Below are positions 7,111 through 14,799 of a stretch of DNA of 29,950 nucleotides, one piece after another. The stretch's first letter is position 1; every line of letters starts with the position of its first letter. The notes below the pieces were generated by a model. The model did no database searches. It was not told the DNA's origin and saw only the letters and a list, made by a program, of their open reading frames with translations. Both the position numbers and the translations under genes were made by a program. The stretch lies in the NCBI RefSeq assembly GCF_002483305.1, contig NZ_DLHQ01000039.1, positions 29,550 to 59,499 on the forward strand, in the 5' to 3' direction. Source of the DNA: Brevundimonas sp. UBA7664. GTDB taxonomy: Bacteria > Pseudomonadota > Alphaproteobacteria > Caulobacterales > Caulobacteraceae.

Positions 7111-8693
7111 CCAGTCCCGCCGACTACAAGACGGCGCCCCCGCCGCCGCTGGCCGAGCCGGTGCGCCGGCCGGTGGACGCCACCCTGCGCCTGTTGGGCT
7201 GGGGCTGGGTGCTGGTGCGCCACGACGCCCTGGCGCCGCGCGAGATCACCCCCCTGCTGCCGGTGTGGATCCGCTGGCTGGCGCATCTGCTGCACGCCTT
7301 CGCCGGCAGGGAGGGGCGCGACGGCCGCCCCGGCCAGCGCCTGGGCAAGGCGTTCGAACATCTGGGGCCGGTGGCGATCAAGCTGGGGCAGGTGCTGGCC
7401 ACCCGCGCCGACATCTTCGGCATCGAGTTCGCGCGGGACCTGGGCCGGTTGAAGGACGCGCTCGAACCCTTCCCGCTGGACCAGGCCCGGCGCGAGGTCG
7501 AACGGTCGCTGGGACGGCCGGTCGAGGCCCTGTTCACCGATTTCGGCCCGCCGGTGGCCGCGGCGTCGCTGGCCCAGGCCCATCCGGCCTGGCTGGCCGA
7601 CGGGCGCAAGGTGGCGGTCAAGGTGCTGCGGCCCGGGGTCGAACGCCGGGTGGCCCAGGGTCTGGACTCGATGCGGCTGGCGGCGCGGCTGGCGGTGCGG
7701 TTCGTCCCGCTGGCCCGGCGGCTGGAGCCGTCCGCCTTCGTCGAGACCATCGCCCGGGCGCTGAAGCTGGAGCTGGACATGCGGCTGGAAGCCGCCGCCG
7801 CCTCCGAGCTCAAGGACATCATGGACAAGGACGTCGGGGTCGGCGGTCACATGACCGCCCCGGCGGTGATCTGGGACGGGGTCGGCAAGCGGGTGCTGAC
7901 GCTGGAATGGGCGCCGGGCATGGCCATGACGGACCCGGCCGCCGCCGAACAGCCGGGGCTGGACAAGAACGCCCTGGCCGACAATGTGGTGAGGGCCTTC
8001 CTGACCCAGGCGCTGGACCACGGGACCTTCCACGCCGACCTGCATGAGGGGAATCTGTTCTGTCACGCCCCGGCGGAGCTGACCGCGATCGATTTCGGCA
8101 TCGTCGGGCGGCTGGGACCGGCCGAGCGGCGCTATCTGGCGGAGATCCTCTGGGGCTTCCTGAGCCGCGACTATGACCGCATCAGCCGGGTGCATTTCGA
8201 GGCCGGCTATGTGCCGCCCGAGCATTCGGTCGAAGCCTTCGCCCAGGCGCTGCGGGCGGTGGGCGAGCCTGTGATCGGCAAGGCGGCGTCGCAGGTGTCG
8301 ATGGGCCGTCTGCTGGGTCAGCTGTTCGAGATCACCGACCTGTTCGACATGCATCTGCGGCCCGAGCTGATCCTGCTGCAGAAGACCATGGTCTCGGTCG
8401 AGGGCGTGGCGCGCCGGCTGAACCCGGACCACGACCTGTGGGCCGCGGCCGCTCCGGTGGTCGAGCGGTGGATCCGCCGGGAACTCGGCCCGCAGGCCCA
8501 GGTGCGCGACGCCATCGAGGACATTCGCGCCACCCTGAAGGCCCTGTCCCGGCTGGCGCAGAACCCGCCGCAGCCGCAGACGGTGATCATCCGTGAGGCG
8601 CATACGCCCGCCTGGATGGTCGTGGCGGTGACGCTGGCGACGGCCGCCGCGACCGCCGCCCTTGTTCTGTCGCTTTGGCCCGCCATTCTCTGA
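7098..8693 (+). CDS. ubiB: Ubiquinone biosynthesis kinase-like protein UbiB
   Basis: An atypical kinase-like ATPase (ABC1/ADCK/UbiB family) needed for ubiquinone biosynthesis, bound to the inner membrane. The family-specific KxGQ motif is AIKLGQ (residues 95-98 for K to Q). An Ala-rich loop AAASLAQA replaces the usual glycine-rich loop, KVAVKVLRPG holds the nucleotide-binding Lys, ELDMRLEAAA holds the ExD motif, and FHADLHEGN (about 312-320) and DFG (about 332) complete the core. A hydrophobic C-terminal segment, VVAVTLATAAATAALVLSL, is the membrane anchor. 531 residues, normal length. The start is the GTG at 7098 inside the ubiE 3' end; no other start nearby fits. Confidence 0.96.
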   Translation: MGDLTSPADYKTAPPPPLAEPVRRPVDATLRLLGWGWVLVRHDALAPREITPLLPVWIRWLAHLLHAFAGREGRDGRPGQRLGKAFEHLGPVAIKLGQVLATRADIFGIEFARDLGRLKDALEPFPLDQARREVERSLGRPVEALFTDFGPPVAAASLAQAHPAWLADGRKVAVKVLRPGVERRVAQGLDSMRLAARLAVRFVPLARRLEPSAFVETIARALKLELDMRLEAAAASELKDIMDKDVGVGGHMTAPAVIWDGVGKRVLTLEWAPGMAMTDPAAAEQPGLDKNALADNVVRAFLTQALDHGTFHADLHEGNLFCHAPAELTAIDFGIVGRLGPAERRYLAEILWGFLSRDYDRISRVHFEAGYVPPEHSVEAFAQALRAVGEPVIGKAASQVSMGRLLGQLFEITDLFDMHLRPELILLQKTMVSVEGVARRLNPDHDLWAAAAPVVERWIRRELGPQAQVRDAIEDIRATLKALSRLAQNPPQPQTVIIREAHTPAWMVVAVTLATAAATAALVLSLWPAIL

Positions 8694-8713
8694 GGCTTGT
8701 CCGGAGACCTCGC

Positions 8714-9157
8714 ATGAAGACGCTTCTCATTGCCGCCGCCCTGTTGCTGACCCCTGTCGCCGCCCAGGCCCAGGTCGCCGCCGGCACGGTCCCCAACACC
8801 TTCGACCGCCCCGCTCAGGCCGCGCCGGTCCAGCCGGTCCAGCCCGTCGCGCCCGCGCCGACGCCAGCCAACGCCCGGTCGGCGGAGGTGCTGCGCGAGA
8901 TCATCGCCGGCGCCCAGGCCGGCGCGATCGACTATTCGCTGATGACGGACGACCTGGCCGCCAAGGTGCGCGAGCAGGAGGCCCAGATCCAGCCGCTGAT
9001 CCAGGGCTTCGGCCTTGTCCAGGCGGTGGATTTCGTCGGCGCGCAGGACGGCGCCGACCTGTACGCCGTGGTCTTCGCCAATGCGTCGACCCAGTGGGTG
9101 ATCGGCTTCAATGAGGCCGACAAGGTCGCCGCCCTGCTGTTCCGCCCGGCGGAATAG
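8714..9157 (+). CDS. Small secreted protein, unknown function
   Basis: A 147-residue exported protein. MKTLLIAAALLLTPVAAQAQ is a clear Sec signal peptide with an AQA cleavage site, followed by a Pro/Gln/Ala-rich linker (about residues 30-60). The folded part has a helical region (SAEVLREIIAGAQ, IDYSLMTDDLAAKVREQ) and then strands ending in WVIGFNEADKVAALLFRPAE. The tail resembles small NTF2-like or DUF3887-like domains that accompany serine hydrolases in related bacteria; this is a weak resemblance from memory. The start at 8714 is chosen for the signal peptide and a GGAGA motif upstream. It lies 20 bp after ubiB, possibly in the same operon, and is convergent with arfB with a 3-bp gap. Confidence 0.75.
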   Translation: MKTLLIAAALLLTPVAAQAQVAAGTVPNTFDRPAQAAPVQPVQPVAPAPTPANARSAEVLREIIAGAQAGAIDYSLMTDDLAAKVREQEAQIQPLIQGFGLVQAVDFVGAQDGADLYAVVFANASTQWVIGFNEADKVAALLFRPAE

Positions 9158-9160
9158 CCC

Positions 9161-9565
9161 TCAGTCGTCGGCGCCGGGCCGGCCGCGGCCGCTCTTGATC
9201 GTCGACCGCTTGGCCTTGCCCTCCAGCCTGCGTTCCTTGGAGGCGCGGGTCGGTTTCGTCGGCACGCGATAGACCGGCGCCACCGAGGCCTTGTCGACCA
9301 GTCCCTGTAGCCGCTCGATGGCGTCGGCGCGGTTGCGCTCCTGGGTGCGATAGCGGACGGCGGTGATCAGGATGACACCGTCCAGCGTCAGCCGGCTGCC
9401 CGCCGCCTTCATCAGCCGCGCCCGCACCGGCTCGGTCAGGGACGGCGAATTGCGGGCGTCGAACCGCATCTGCACGGCGGTCGAGACCTTGTTGACGTTC
9501 TGCCCGCCCGGCCCGCCGGCGCGGAAGAAGCGGAACTCCAGCTCGCTCTCGGGGATGACGGTCAC
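9161..9565 (-). CDS. arfB: Alternative ribosome-rescue factor ArfB (GGQ-domain peptidyl-tRNA hydrolase)
   Basis: A 134-residue stand-alone release-factor domain that hydrolyses peptidyl-tRNA on stalled ribosomes. The catalytic GGQ lies in FRAGGPGGQNVNK (GGQ at residues 20-22), followed by VSTAVQMRFDARNSPSL. The C-terminal tail is rich in Lys and Arg (TRASKERRLEGKAKRSTIKSG region), as needed to enter the empty mRNA channel. The start is a GTG at 9565 (MTVIPESELEF) that overlaps the yaiI stop as GTGA, a 4-base overlap, so the two are coupled. The long in-frame region upstream is yaiI read in another frame and is not part of the protein. Confidence 0.93.
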   Translation of the reverse strand: MTVIPESELEFRFFRAGGPGGQNVNKVSTAVQMRFDARNSPSLTEPVRARLMKAAGSRLTLDGVILITAVRYRTQERNRADAIERLQGLVDKASVAPVYRVPTKPTRASKERRLEGKAKRSTIKSGRGRPGADD

Positions 9566-10020
9566 CGGACCACCCGTTTGGCCCGCACCACGGCCTGGTC
9601 CAGCGCCTGCAGGAAGGCGGAGCGGTCCTTTGGCCCGAACGGCGGCGGGCCCGAGGTGGCGACGCCCATCGACCGCAGGTGCTCGCCGACCATCCGCCCG
9701 GCGAGGGCCGAGCCGATCGAGTCGGGGGTGAAGGGCTGGCCATTGGCCTTCAGCGCCTGCGCCCCGGCCTTCAGGCAGCGGTCGGCCAACGGGATGTCGG
9801 CGGTGATGACGATGTCGCCCGGCCCGGCCCGCTCGGCGATCCAGTCGTCGGCGATGTCCGGCCCGGCGTCGACGACGACCTGTTCGATCCACGGCTCGCG
9901 CGGGGTGTTGATCCAGCTGTTCGAGACCACGAACACATGCAGGCCATAGCGCGCGCCCACCCGATAGACCTCGTCCTTCACCGGACAGGCGTCGGCGTCG
10001 ATGAAGAGGCGGGGGGTCAT
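9562..10020 (-). CDS. yaiI: YaiI/YqxD family protein (DUF188, PIN-like fold)
   Basis: A 152-residue conserved protein of the YaiI/YqxD family. The N-terminus RLFIDADACPVKDEVYRV, the VVSN strand, the DIADDWIAERAGPGDIVITADIPLADRCLKAG block and the C-terminal GPPPFGPKDRSAFLQALD are all family hallmarks. Acidic residues at the strand ends suggest a metal-dependent nuclease-like site similar to PIN domains, but the biochemical role of the family is unproven. It overlaps arfB by 4 bases. Directly upstream of its ATG lies the second heptad palindrome, leaving little room for a conventional promoter or ribosome binding site; the GAAGG just before the start is within the repeat edge. Confidence 0.9.
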   Translation of the reverse strand: MTPRLFIDADACPVKDEVYRVGARYGLHVFVVSNSWINTPREPWIEQVVVDAGPDIADDWIAERAGPGDIVITADIPLADRCLKAGAQALKANGQPFTPDSIGSALAGRMVGEHLRSMGVATSGPPPFGPKDRSAFLQALDQAVVRAKRVVR

Positions 10021-10023
10021 GAA

Positions 10024-10098
10024 GGTTCTAGGGGTTAGGTTCTAGGGGCCAGGGAAACAAGCGTTCTCCCTAGCACCTAGTCCCTAGAACCTAGAACC
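10024..10098. repeat. Heptad palindrome, copy 2 (GGTTCTA units)
   Basis: The left arm units are GGTTCTA, GGGGTTA, GGTTCTA and GGGGCCA (10024-10051). The right arm (10071-10098) reads on the other strand as GGTTCTA, GGTTCTA, GGGACTA and GGTGCTA. The core GGGAAACAAGCG (10052-10063) differs at one of 12 positions from copy 1 at 4283. The arms could form a long imperfect hairpin. Unit sequences differ from copy 1, but the GGNNNTA pattern, the four-unit layout and the core are shared, which points to one repeat family. It lies between an amidohydrolase stop and the yaiI start, both on the minus strand. Confidence 0.85.
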
Positions 10099-10102
10099 TC
10101 CC

Positions 10103-11455
10103 TTACCTTGTATAAGCCGGCGGCATCGCCCCTTCGCCGCCGTCGCGGTAGCGGTCGCGGAGCAGGAACTGGCGGCTGGTCGGGGCCTGTTCGGCGCCGC
10201 CGATGAAGATGGTCTCGGCGTTGCTGAGCGGCTCCAGCGGATCGCCGGACCAGATCACCACATCGGCCGCCGCGCCGGCGCGCAGTTCGCCGAACTGGCC
10301 GGCCATGCCGAAGATGCGGGCCGGATTGACGGTGATGGCCTCGATGGCGGCGTCATAGGGCAGGCCGTGCGAGACGGCGTTGCCGGCGTTGTAGCGGGTC
10401 TCGCGGGCGCGGTGGATCGAGCCCTCATTGCCCTTGATGGCGATCAGCACCCCGGCGGCGTCCAGCACGGCGGCGTTCTGCATCCGCGCCGCCCGCGTCT
10501 CGAGATTGCCGGGCAAGTTGGAAACGGGGTTGAGCAGGACGGGCACATTGGCGGCCGCGATCTGGTCGGCGACGAGCCAGCCTTCCTCGGCGCCGTCGAG
10601 GATGATCTTGACCCCCTCCTCGCGGGCGAGGCGCAGGACCTGCTGGATATCGGCCGCGCGGCGCACGGTGACGATCAGGGGCATGGTCCCGTTGGCGACC
10701 GGGATCAGGGCCTCGAGATCGGCGCGCGACAGGCTGAGGTCGCGCAGGCCGGCGCGGTCGTAGGCGGCGCGGTTGCGGGCGTAGAGACGGACCTCGGCGA
10801 GGGTTTCCTTGAACTGGGTGAACTGGGCCCCGCGGGCGCCGCCGGCGATGCCGGCCCCGGCCTCGCCGAACGGGGCGACCATGGCCACGCGCGGCTTGAC
10901 CAGGATGTCGGTCCCCTGGGCCAGATGAATGATGGCCGCCTGGCCGGCGAACAGGCCGGGGGACTGCAGGCCGCCGTCGCCGACGCCGGCGAAGTCGCTG
11001 TCGTCATGTGCATGACCGCCGCCGCCGCCGCCCGCGTGGCTGGGCACGACGATGGCGCGGGTGATGCCGCCGAGGCGGGCCACCGGCAGGGTGAAGGACC
11101 AGGGATCCAGGCCGTAGCTGACGTCGAAAGAGGCGCTGATGGAGTTGGCCCCGTTGGACAGGTCGTCCGAGCCGCCGACCGAGGAGATCTCCGAGCCGCC
11201 CAGACCGCTATCGACGGCGACGAAGCCGGGCGAGACCACCTTGCCGCGGGCGTCGATGACGCGGGCGCCGGCGGGGGCGGCGCCGGTCCCGACCGAGACG
11301 ACCCGGCCGTTCTGGATCACGACGGTGCCGTTCTCGATCACGGCGGTGCCGGTCAGCACCCGGCCGCCGGTGATGGCGGTGAGGGACTGGGCGAAGGCGG
11401 GTGTGGCCAGCGCGGCCATGCAGGCCGCGCCGAGGATGAGGCTCTTGAGGCGCAT
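10103..11455 (-). CDS. Secreted amidohydrolase-like protein lacking metal ligands
   Basis: A 450-residue amidohydrolase-superfamily protein with a Sec signal peptide (MRLKSLILGAACMAALATPAFAQ). The N- and C-terminal beta-sandwich parts are normal (TAITGGRVLTGTAVIENGTVVI; AITVNPARIFGM, then DVVIWSGDPLE). The catalytic elements are missing: PGFVAVDSGLGG stands where DTHSHLG is expected, IVTVRRAAD where a strand-5 His should be, ILDGAEEG in place of strand-6 His, and IAIKGNEG in place of the strand-8 Asp. A Gly/His-rich loop, AGGGGGGHAHDDSD, is unusual. Its ATG overlaps the stop of the intact paralogue by one base. It is probably a non-catalytic partner or scaffold in the periplasm, or an enzyme with a changed mechanism. 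Confidence 0.85.
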   Translation of the reverse strand: MRLKSLILGAACMAALATPAFAQSLTAITGGRVLTGTAVIENGTVVIQNGRVVSVGTGAAPAGARVIDARGKVVSPGFVAVDSGLGGSEISSVGGSDDLSNGANSISASFDVSYGLDPWSFTLPVARLGGITRAIVVPSHAGGGGGGHAHDDSDFAGVGDGGLQSPGLFAGQAAIIHLAQGTDILVKPRVAMVAPFGEAGAGIAGGARGAQFTQFKETLAEVRLYARNRAAYDRAGLRDLSLSRADLEALIPVANGTMPLIVTVRRAADIQQVLRLAREEGVKIILDGAEEGWLVADQIAAANVPVLLNPVSNLPGNLETRAARMQNAAVLDAAGVLIAIKGNEGSIHRARETRYNAGNAVSHGLPYDAAIEAITVNPARIFGMAGQFGELRAGAAADVVIWSGDPLEPLSNAETIFIGGAEQAPTSRQFLLRDRYRDGGEGAMPPAYTR

Positions 11456-12954
11456 CAGCGGGCTCCCTGCAGGACGTTGGCGGCCGGCAGGCCGAAGCCG
11501 GGCTGGCCCAGTTCGAAGTCGGACAGCGGCTGATAGGCCGGGTTCATCCGGTCGAAGGTCAGGGCCCCGTCGATGAAGACCTGGTCGGCGCGGGCGTAGA
11601 CGCTGAACGGATTGGCGCTCCAGATCACCACGTCGCCGCGCTTGCCGGCCTCGAGCGAGCCGGTCTGGTCGGCGATGCCGAGCGACCGGGCCGGGTTGAG
11701 GGTGATCCAGCTGATCGCCCGTTCCTCGGAGATGGTCATGCCGATGCGGCGGCCGGCGGCGAGGGCGGCGGCGGCTTCCTGGTTGAGGCGCTGGGTCAGC
11801 TGGGCGTCGTCGGAATGGATGACGGCGCAGGAGCCGGCGGGGGCGTCGACCAGGGCGGCGTTGGCCTCGACCGCGTCGAGCGCCTCCATCTTGAAGCCCC
11901 ACCAGCTGGTCCACATGTCGGCGCAGATGCCCTCACGGGCCAGCAGGGGCGCGATCTTGTAGGCCTCGATGGCGTGGTGGAAGGCGGTGATCTCGTAGCC
12001 GAACTCATTGGCGATATCGATCATCACCGCCATCTCGTCGGCGCGGTAGCAGTGGTTCTGGATCAGGACCGAACCGTCCAGCACCCCGGCCAGGGTCTCG
12101 AGCTGCAGGTTGCGGGTCGGGGGCGAGCCCTCGCCGTCCTCGCGCCATTTGTCCCATTTGGCCTTGTAGTCGCGGGCGGCGATGAAGGCGGCGCGATAGC
12201 CGGCGACATTGCCCATGCCGGTGGCCGGCGAGCTGTTGCGGCCGCCGTAGACCCGGCTGGGGTTCTCGCCGCAGGCCATCTTCAGGCCGTAGGGGGCGCC
12301 GGGCATCTTCATGCCCTGCATGGTCACCGAGGGGACGTTGCGCACGGTCACGCCGCGCCCGCCGAACAGATTGGCCGAGCCGGGCAGGATCTGGAGGGTG
12401 GTCACCCCGCCGGCGCGGGCGGCGTTGAAGCCGGGGTCCTGCGGCCAGAGGCTGTGCTCGGCCCAGACCTGGGCGGTGTTCGGGTTGGTCGCCTCATTGC
12501 CGTCGCTCATGCCGGACACGCCGGGCGAGGGATAGACGCCGAGGTGGCTGTGAGTGTCGATGATGCCCGGGGTCACGAACCGGCCGCGCGCGTCGACGCT
12601 GCGGTGGCCGGCGGGGATCGGGGTTGAGGCGTCGCCGACCGCGGCGACCTTGCCGTCGGTGACGATGACCACGCCGTTCTCGATCCGCTGGCCGGCGCCG
12701 GTGAAGACCGTGCCGCCGACGATGGCCATGTTCTCGCGCGGCAGGCCGCGATAGGTCGAGGGGAAGGGATCGGGGTTGGCGGCGGCGTCCAGACCTCGCG
12801 CCAGCGGCTCGCGCGCCTCGGCGTTGGACGAGCCGTCGGCGGCGGGCGTATCATCGTCGCCGCCGGTGGTGGCGCAGGCGGCCAGAACGAGTGAGCCCGT
12901 CAGCACGCAGGCGAGGGTGGCGAGGCTGGAGCCCCGCAAGGCGTGGAATCTCAT
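11455..12954 (-). CDS. Amidohydrolase-family lipoprotein with intact metal site
   Basis: A 499-residue metal-dependent hydrolase of the imidazolonepropionase/dipeptidase-like branch. The lipobox LVLAAC places the lipid anchor at Cys27. Metal and catalytic residues are visible: HSH at 135-137 (PGIIDTHSHLG), His in LIQNHCYRADEM, His in AFHHAIEAYK, and Asp in VIHSDDAQ. The C-terminal beta-sandwich has ITLNPARSLGI and DVVIWSANPFS. No Lys carbamate can be assigned with certainty. The start at 12954 follows GGGGAG by about 7 nt. It is coupled to the degenerate paralogue downstream. The substrate may be a peptide or cyclic amide in the periplasm, but sequence does not settle this. Confidence 0.9.
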   Translation of the reverse strand: MRFHALRGSSLATLACVLTGSLVLAACATTGGDDDTPAADGSSNAEAREPLARGLDAAANPDPFPSTYRGLPRENMAIVGGTVFTGAGQRIENGVVIVTDGKVAAVGDASTPIPAGHRSVDARGRFVTPGIIDTHSHLGVYPSPGVSGMSDGNEATNPNTAQVWAEHSLWPQDPGFNAARAGGVTTLQILPGSANLFGGRGVTVRNVPSVTMQGMKMPGAPYGLKMACGENPSRVYGGRNSSPATGMGNVAGYRAAFIAARDYKAKWDKWREDGEGSPPTRNLQLETLAGVLDGSVLIQNHCYRADEMAVMIDIANEFGYEITAFHHAIEAYKIAPLLAREGICADMWTSWWGFKMEALDAVEANAALVDAPAGSCAVIHSDDAQLTQRLNQEAAAALAAGRRIGMTISEERAISWITLNPARSLGIADQTGSLEAGKRGDVVIWSANPFSVYARADQVFIDGALTFDRMNPAYQPLSDFELGQPGFGLPAANVLQGAR

Positions 12955-12996
12955 CGGACGCTCCCCAAATACGCCCGCTGGCGTACGTCGGGGCGG

Positions 12997-13026
12997 ATTA
13001 CAAAAGGGTCCGGCGGGTCCCGTCAA
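12997..13026 (-). promoter_or_regulatory. Predicted promoter of the amidohydrolase pair
   Basis: On the minus strand, TTGACG (13021-13026) and TGTAAT (12997-13002) are spaced by 18 bp, the best sigma-70-type match in the window. The leader of about 35 nt contains a perfect 6-bp hairpin, TACGCC/GGCGTA (12970-12985, loop of 4), before the GGGGAG ribosome binding site. Confidence 0.55.
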
Positions 13027-13037
13027 AGCCGGAAATA

Positions 13038-13316
13038 TTACAAACCGGTAAGGCGACGCTTCGCCTCGTCTTCGGACAGACCTTCAATCACCAGCATCTT
13101 GGTCCGCGACTGGCCGCCGCGCTGGAGGACCACCGCGGATTTCGGCACCCCGAGGGTTTTCGCGATCAGCTTCACCAGCGCCGCATTGGCCTCGCCCTCG
13201 ACGGGCCGGGCGCGGACGCGGACCTTGAGGACGGGCCGGCCTTCGGCGTCGACGTCCCAACCGTCGATGCGGTCGACGGACGCGCCGGGGGTCAGGCGGA
13301 CGGGGAGATTGGCCAT
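13038..13316 (-). CDS. DUF167 (YggU) family protein
   Basis: A 92-residue conserved protein of the YggU/DUF167 family. It has the defining block VRVRARPVEGEANAALVKLIAKTLGVPKSAVVLQRGGQSRTKMLVIEGL-type pattern, of which PVEGEANAALVKLIA and the GxxSRxK turn are the clearest parts. The function of the family is unknown; the small alpha/beta fold has a basic patch. It lies 30 bp downstream of the DUF1993 gene on the same strand and probably ends the etfBA transcription unit. Its stop lies just before the promoter of the amidohydrolase pair. Confidence 0.9.
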   Translation of the reverse strand: MANLPVRLTPGASVDRIDGWDVDAEGRPVLKVRVRARPVEGEANAALVKLIAKTLGVPKSAVVLQRGGQSRTKMLVIEGLSEDEAKRRLTGL

Positions 13317-13346
13317 GGCGGAGGAAGACCAGTCTGCCTGGATCAG

Positions 13347-13862
13347 CTAGCCGAGCCCCGAGGGGAACATGTCCACCTTGCCCAGAGGCACGCCGTTGGC
13401 GCGGAGGATCGCGTAGACCATCGCCAGATGGAAATTGATGTTGGTGGCCGCGAACACCGTCAACCACTTCGCCGCCGGGAAGGTGGGCGCCATGCCCGGC
13501 ATGATTTCAAAGGTCAGGGGGACGTCGTCGCGGCCGTCGAACTGCTCCGCCGTGAGGCCGGCCAGGAAGGACTGGGCCGCCTCGAGACCGGCGTCATAGC
13601 CAGCCACATCAAGGTCGGGAGCGATCCCCGCCGGCGGCTCAAGCCCGGCAGCCCGCGCCGACCAGGTCCGGCTGAAATTGGCCACCACCATCAGCTGGAA
13701 ACCCAACGGGTGCATATCGTCCGCGAGACGCCAGCCCAGCATCTCCTGCTCGGTGATGCCGGCGTCGGCGGCATGGGCCGCGCCCTTGGCGAGGAGATGC
13801 CTGGCGGCTCCGACCGACCGGGAGAAGAGATCGACGAAGGTGTAGAGGTTGGCGGCGGCCAC
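13347..13862 (-). CDS. DUF1993 family protein
   Basis: A 171-residue protein matching DUF1993, a mostly helical family related in fold to DinB-like proteins. Landmarks are DMHPLGFQLMVVANFSRTW, LTFEIMPGMAPTFPAAKWLTVFA-type pattern, and a C-terminal NFHLAMVYAILRANGVPLGK block. His residues in DMHP and NFH could bind metal, as in DinB-like proteins, but this is inference. The start is a GTG at 13862, 7 bp after the etfA stop. This spacing suggests an operon with etfBA. Function unknown. Confidence 0.87.
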   Translation of the reverse strand: MAAANLYTFVDLFSRSVGAARHLLAKGAAHAADAGITEQEMLGWRLADDMHPLGFQLMVVANFSRTWSARAAGLEPPAGIAPDLDVAGYDAGLEAAQSFLAGLTAEQFDGRDDVPLTFEIMPGMAPTFPAAKWLTVFAATNINFHLAMVYAILRANGVPLGKVDMFPSGLG

Positions 13863-13869
13863 GAGAGTC

Positions 13870-14799
13870 CTACCCCAGCGCCTTCATCAGCTCCGGCACC
13901 ACCGTCTTGTAGTCGCCGACGATGCCGTAGTCCGCGACCTGGAAGATCGGGGCGTCGGCGTCCTTGTTGATGGCGACGATGACCTTGGAGTCCTTCATGC
14001 CGGCGAGGTGCTGGATGGCGCCCGAGATGCCGATGGCGATGTAGAGGGCCGGGGCCACGACCTTGCCGGTCTGGCCGACCTGATAGTCGTTGGGGGCGTA
14101 GCCGGCGTCCACGGCGGCGCGCGAGGCGCCCACGGCGGCGCCCAGCTTGTCGGCCAGAGGGTCCATGACAGCGTGGAACTCCTCGGCCGAGCCGAGGGCG
14201 CGGCCGCCGGAGACGACGATCTTGGCGGCGCCCAGTTCGGGGCGGTCGGACTTGACCATCTCCTCGCTGACGAAGGCGGCCTTGCCGGCGTCGGCGCCCG
14301 CGACGCTTTCGACAGAGGCCGAGCCGCCTTCAGCGGCGGCGTCGAAGCTGGTCGGGCGGACGGTGATGATCTTCTTCGCGTCCGACGACTGCACCGTTTC
14401 CAGCGCATTGCCGGCGTAGATCGGGCGCACGAAGGTGTCGTTGGAGACGACCTCGATGATGTCCGAGATCGGGGCTACGTCGAGCTTGGCGGCGATGCGC
14501 GGCATGAAATTCTTGCCGTCGGTGGTGGCCGGCGACAGGATGGCGTCATAGCCGGCGGCGAGGCCGGTCACCGTCGCGGCGACCGCCTCGGCCAGCTGGT
14601 GACCCAGGCCGGCGCTCTCGGCCAGCAGGACCTTGCGCACGCCGGCGATCTTCGCGGCGGCGTCGGCGGCGGCCTTCGAACCCTGGCCGATAACCAGGAT
14701 GTCGACATCGCCCGACAGCTTCAGGGCGGCGGTGACGGTTTTGTGGGTGGTGTCGCGGACGGTGTCGCCGTCGCGGTCGGCGATAACGAGAACGGCCAT
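13870..14799 (-). CDS. etfA: Electron transfer flavoprotein, alpha subunit
   Basis: The FAD-binding subunit of ETF, which collects electrons from acyl-CoA and other dehydrogenases and passes them to ETF:ubiquinone oxidoreductase. 309 residues, normal length. The C-terminal FAD domain is unmistakable: VVSGGRALGSAEEF, then QVGQTGKVVAPALYIAIGISG, AIQHLAGMKDSKVIVAINKD and DAPIFQVADYGIVGD. Its ATG overlaps the etfB stop by one base (TAATG), so the two subunits are translationally coupled, as expected for a heterodimer. No conventional ribosome binding site apart from the coupled context. Confidence 0.97.
   Translation of the reverse strand: MAVLVIADRDGDTVRDTTHKTVTAALKLSGDVDILVIGQGSKAAADAAAKIAGVRKVLLAESAGLGHQLAEAVAATVTGLAAGYDAILSPATTDGKNFMPRIAAKLDVAPISDIIEVVSNDTFVRPIYAGNALETVQSSDAKKIITVRPTSFDAAAEGGSASVESVAGADAGKAAFVSEEMVKSDRPELGAAKIVVSGGRALGSAEEFHAVMDPLADKLGAAVGASRAAVDAGYAPNDYQVGQTGKVVAPALYIAIGISGAIQHLAGMKDSKVIVAINKDADAPIFQVADYGIVGDYKTVVPELMKALG

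Noticed and set aside
7092..8603. A 503-codon minus-strand frame opposite ubiB
   Set aside because: Antisense shadow of ubiB; composition is Arg/Gln/Pro-rich with no motif.
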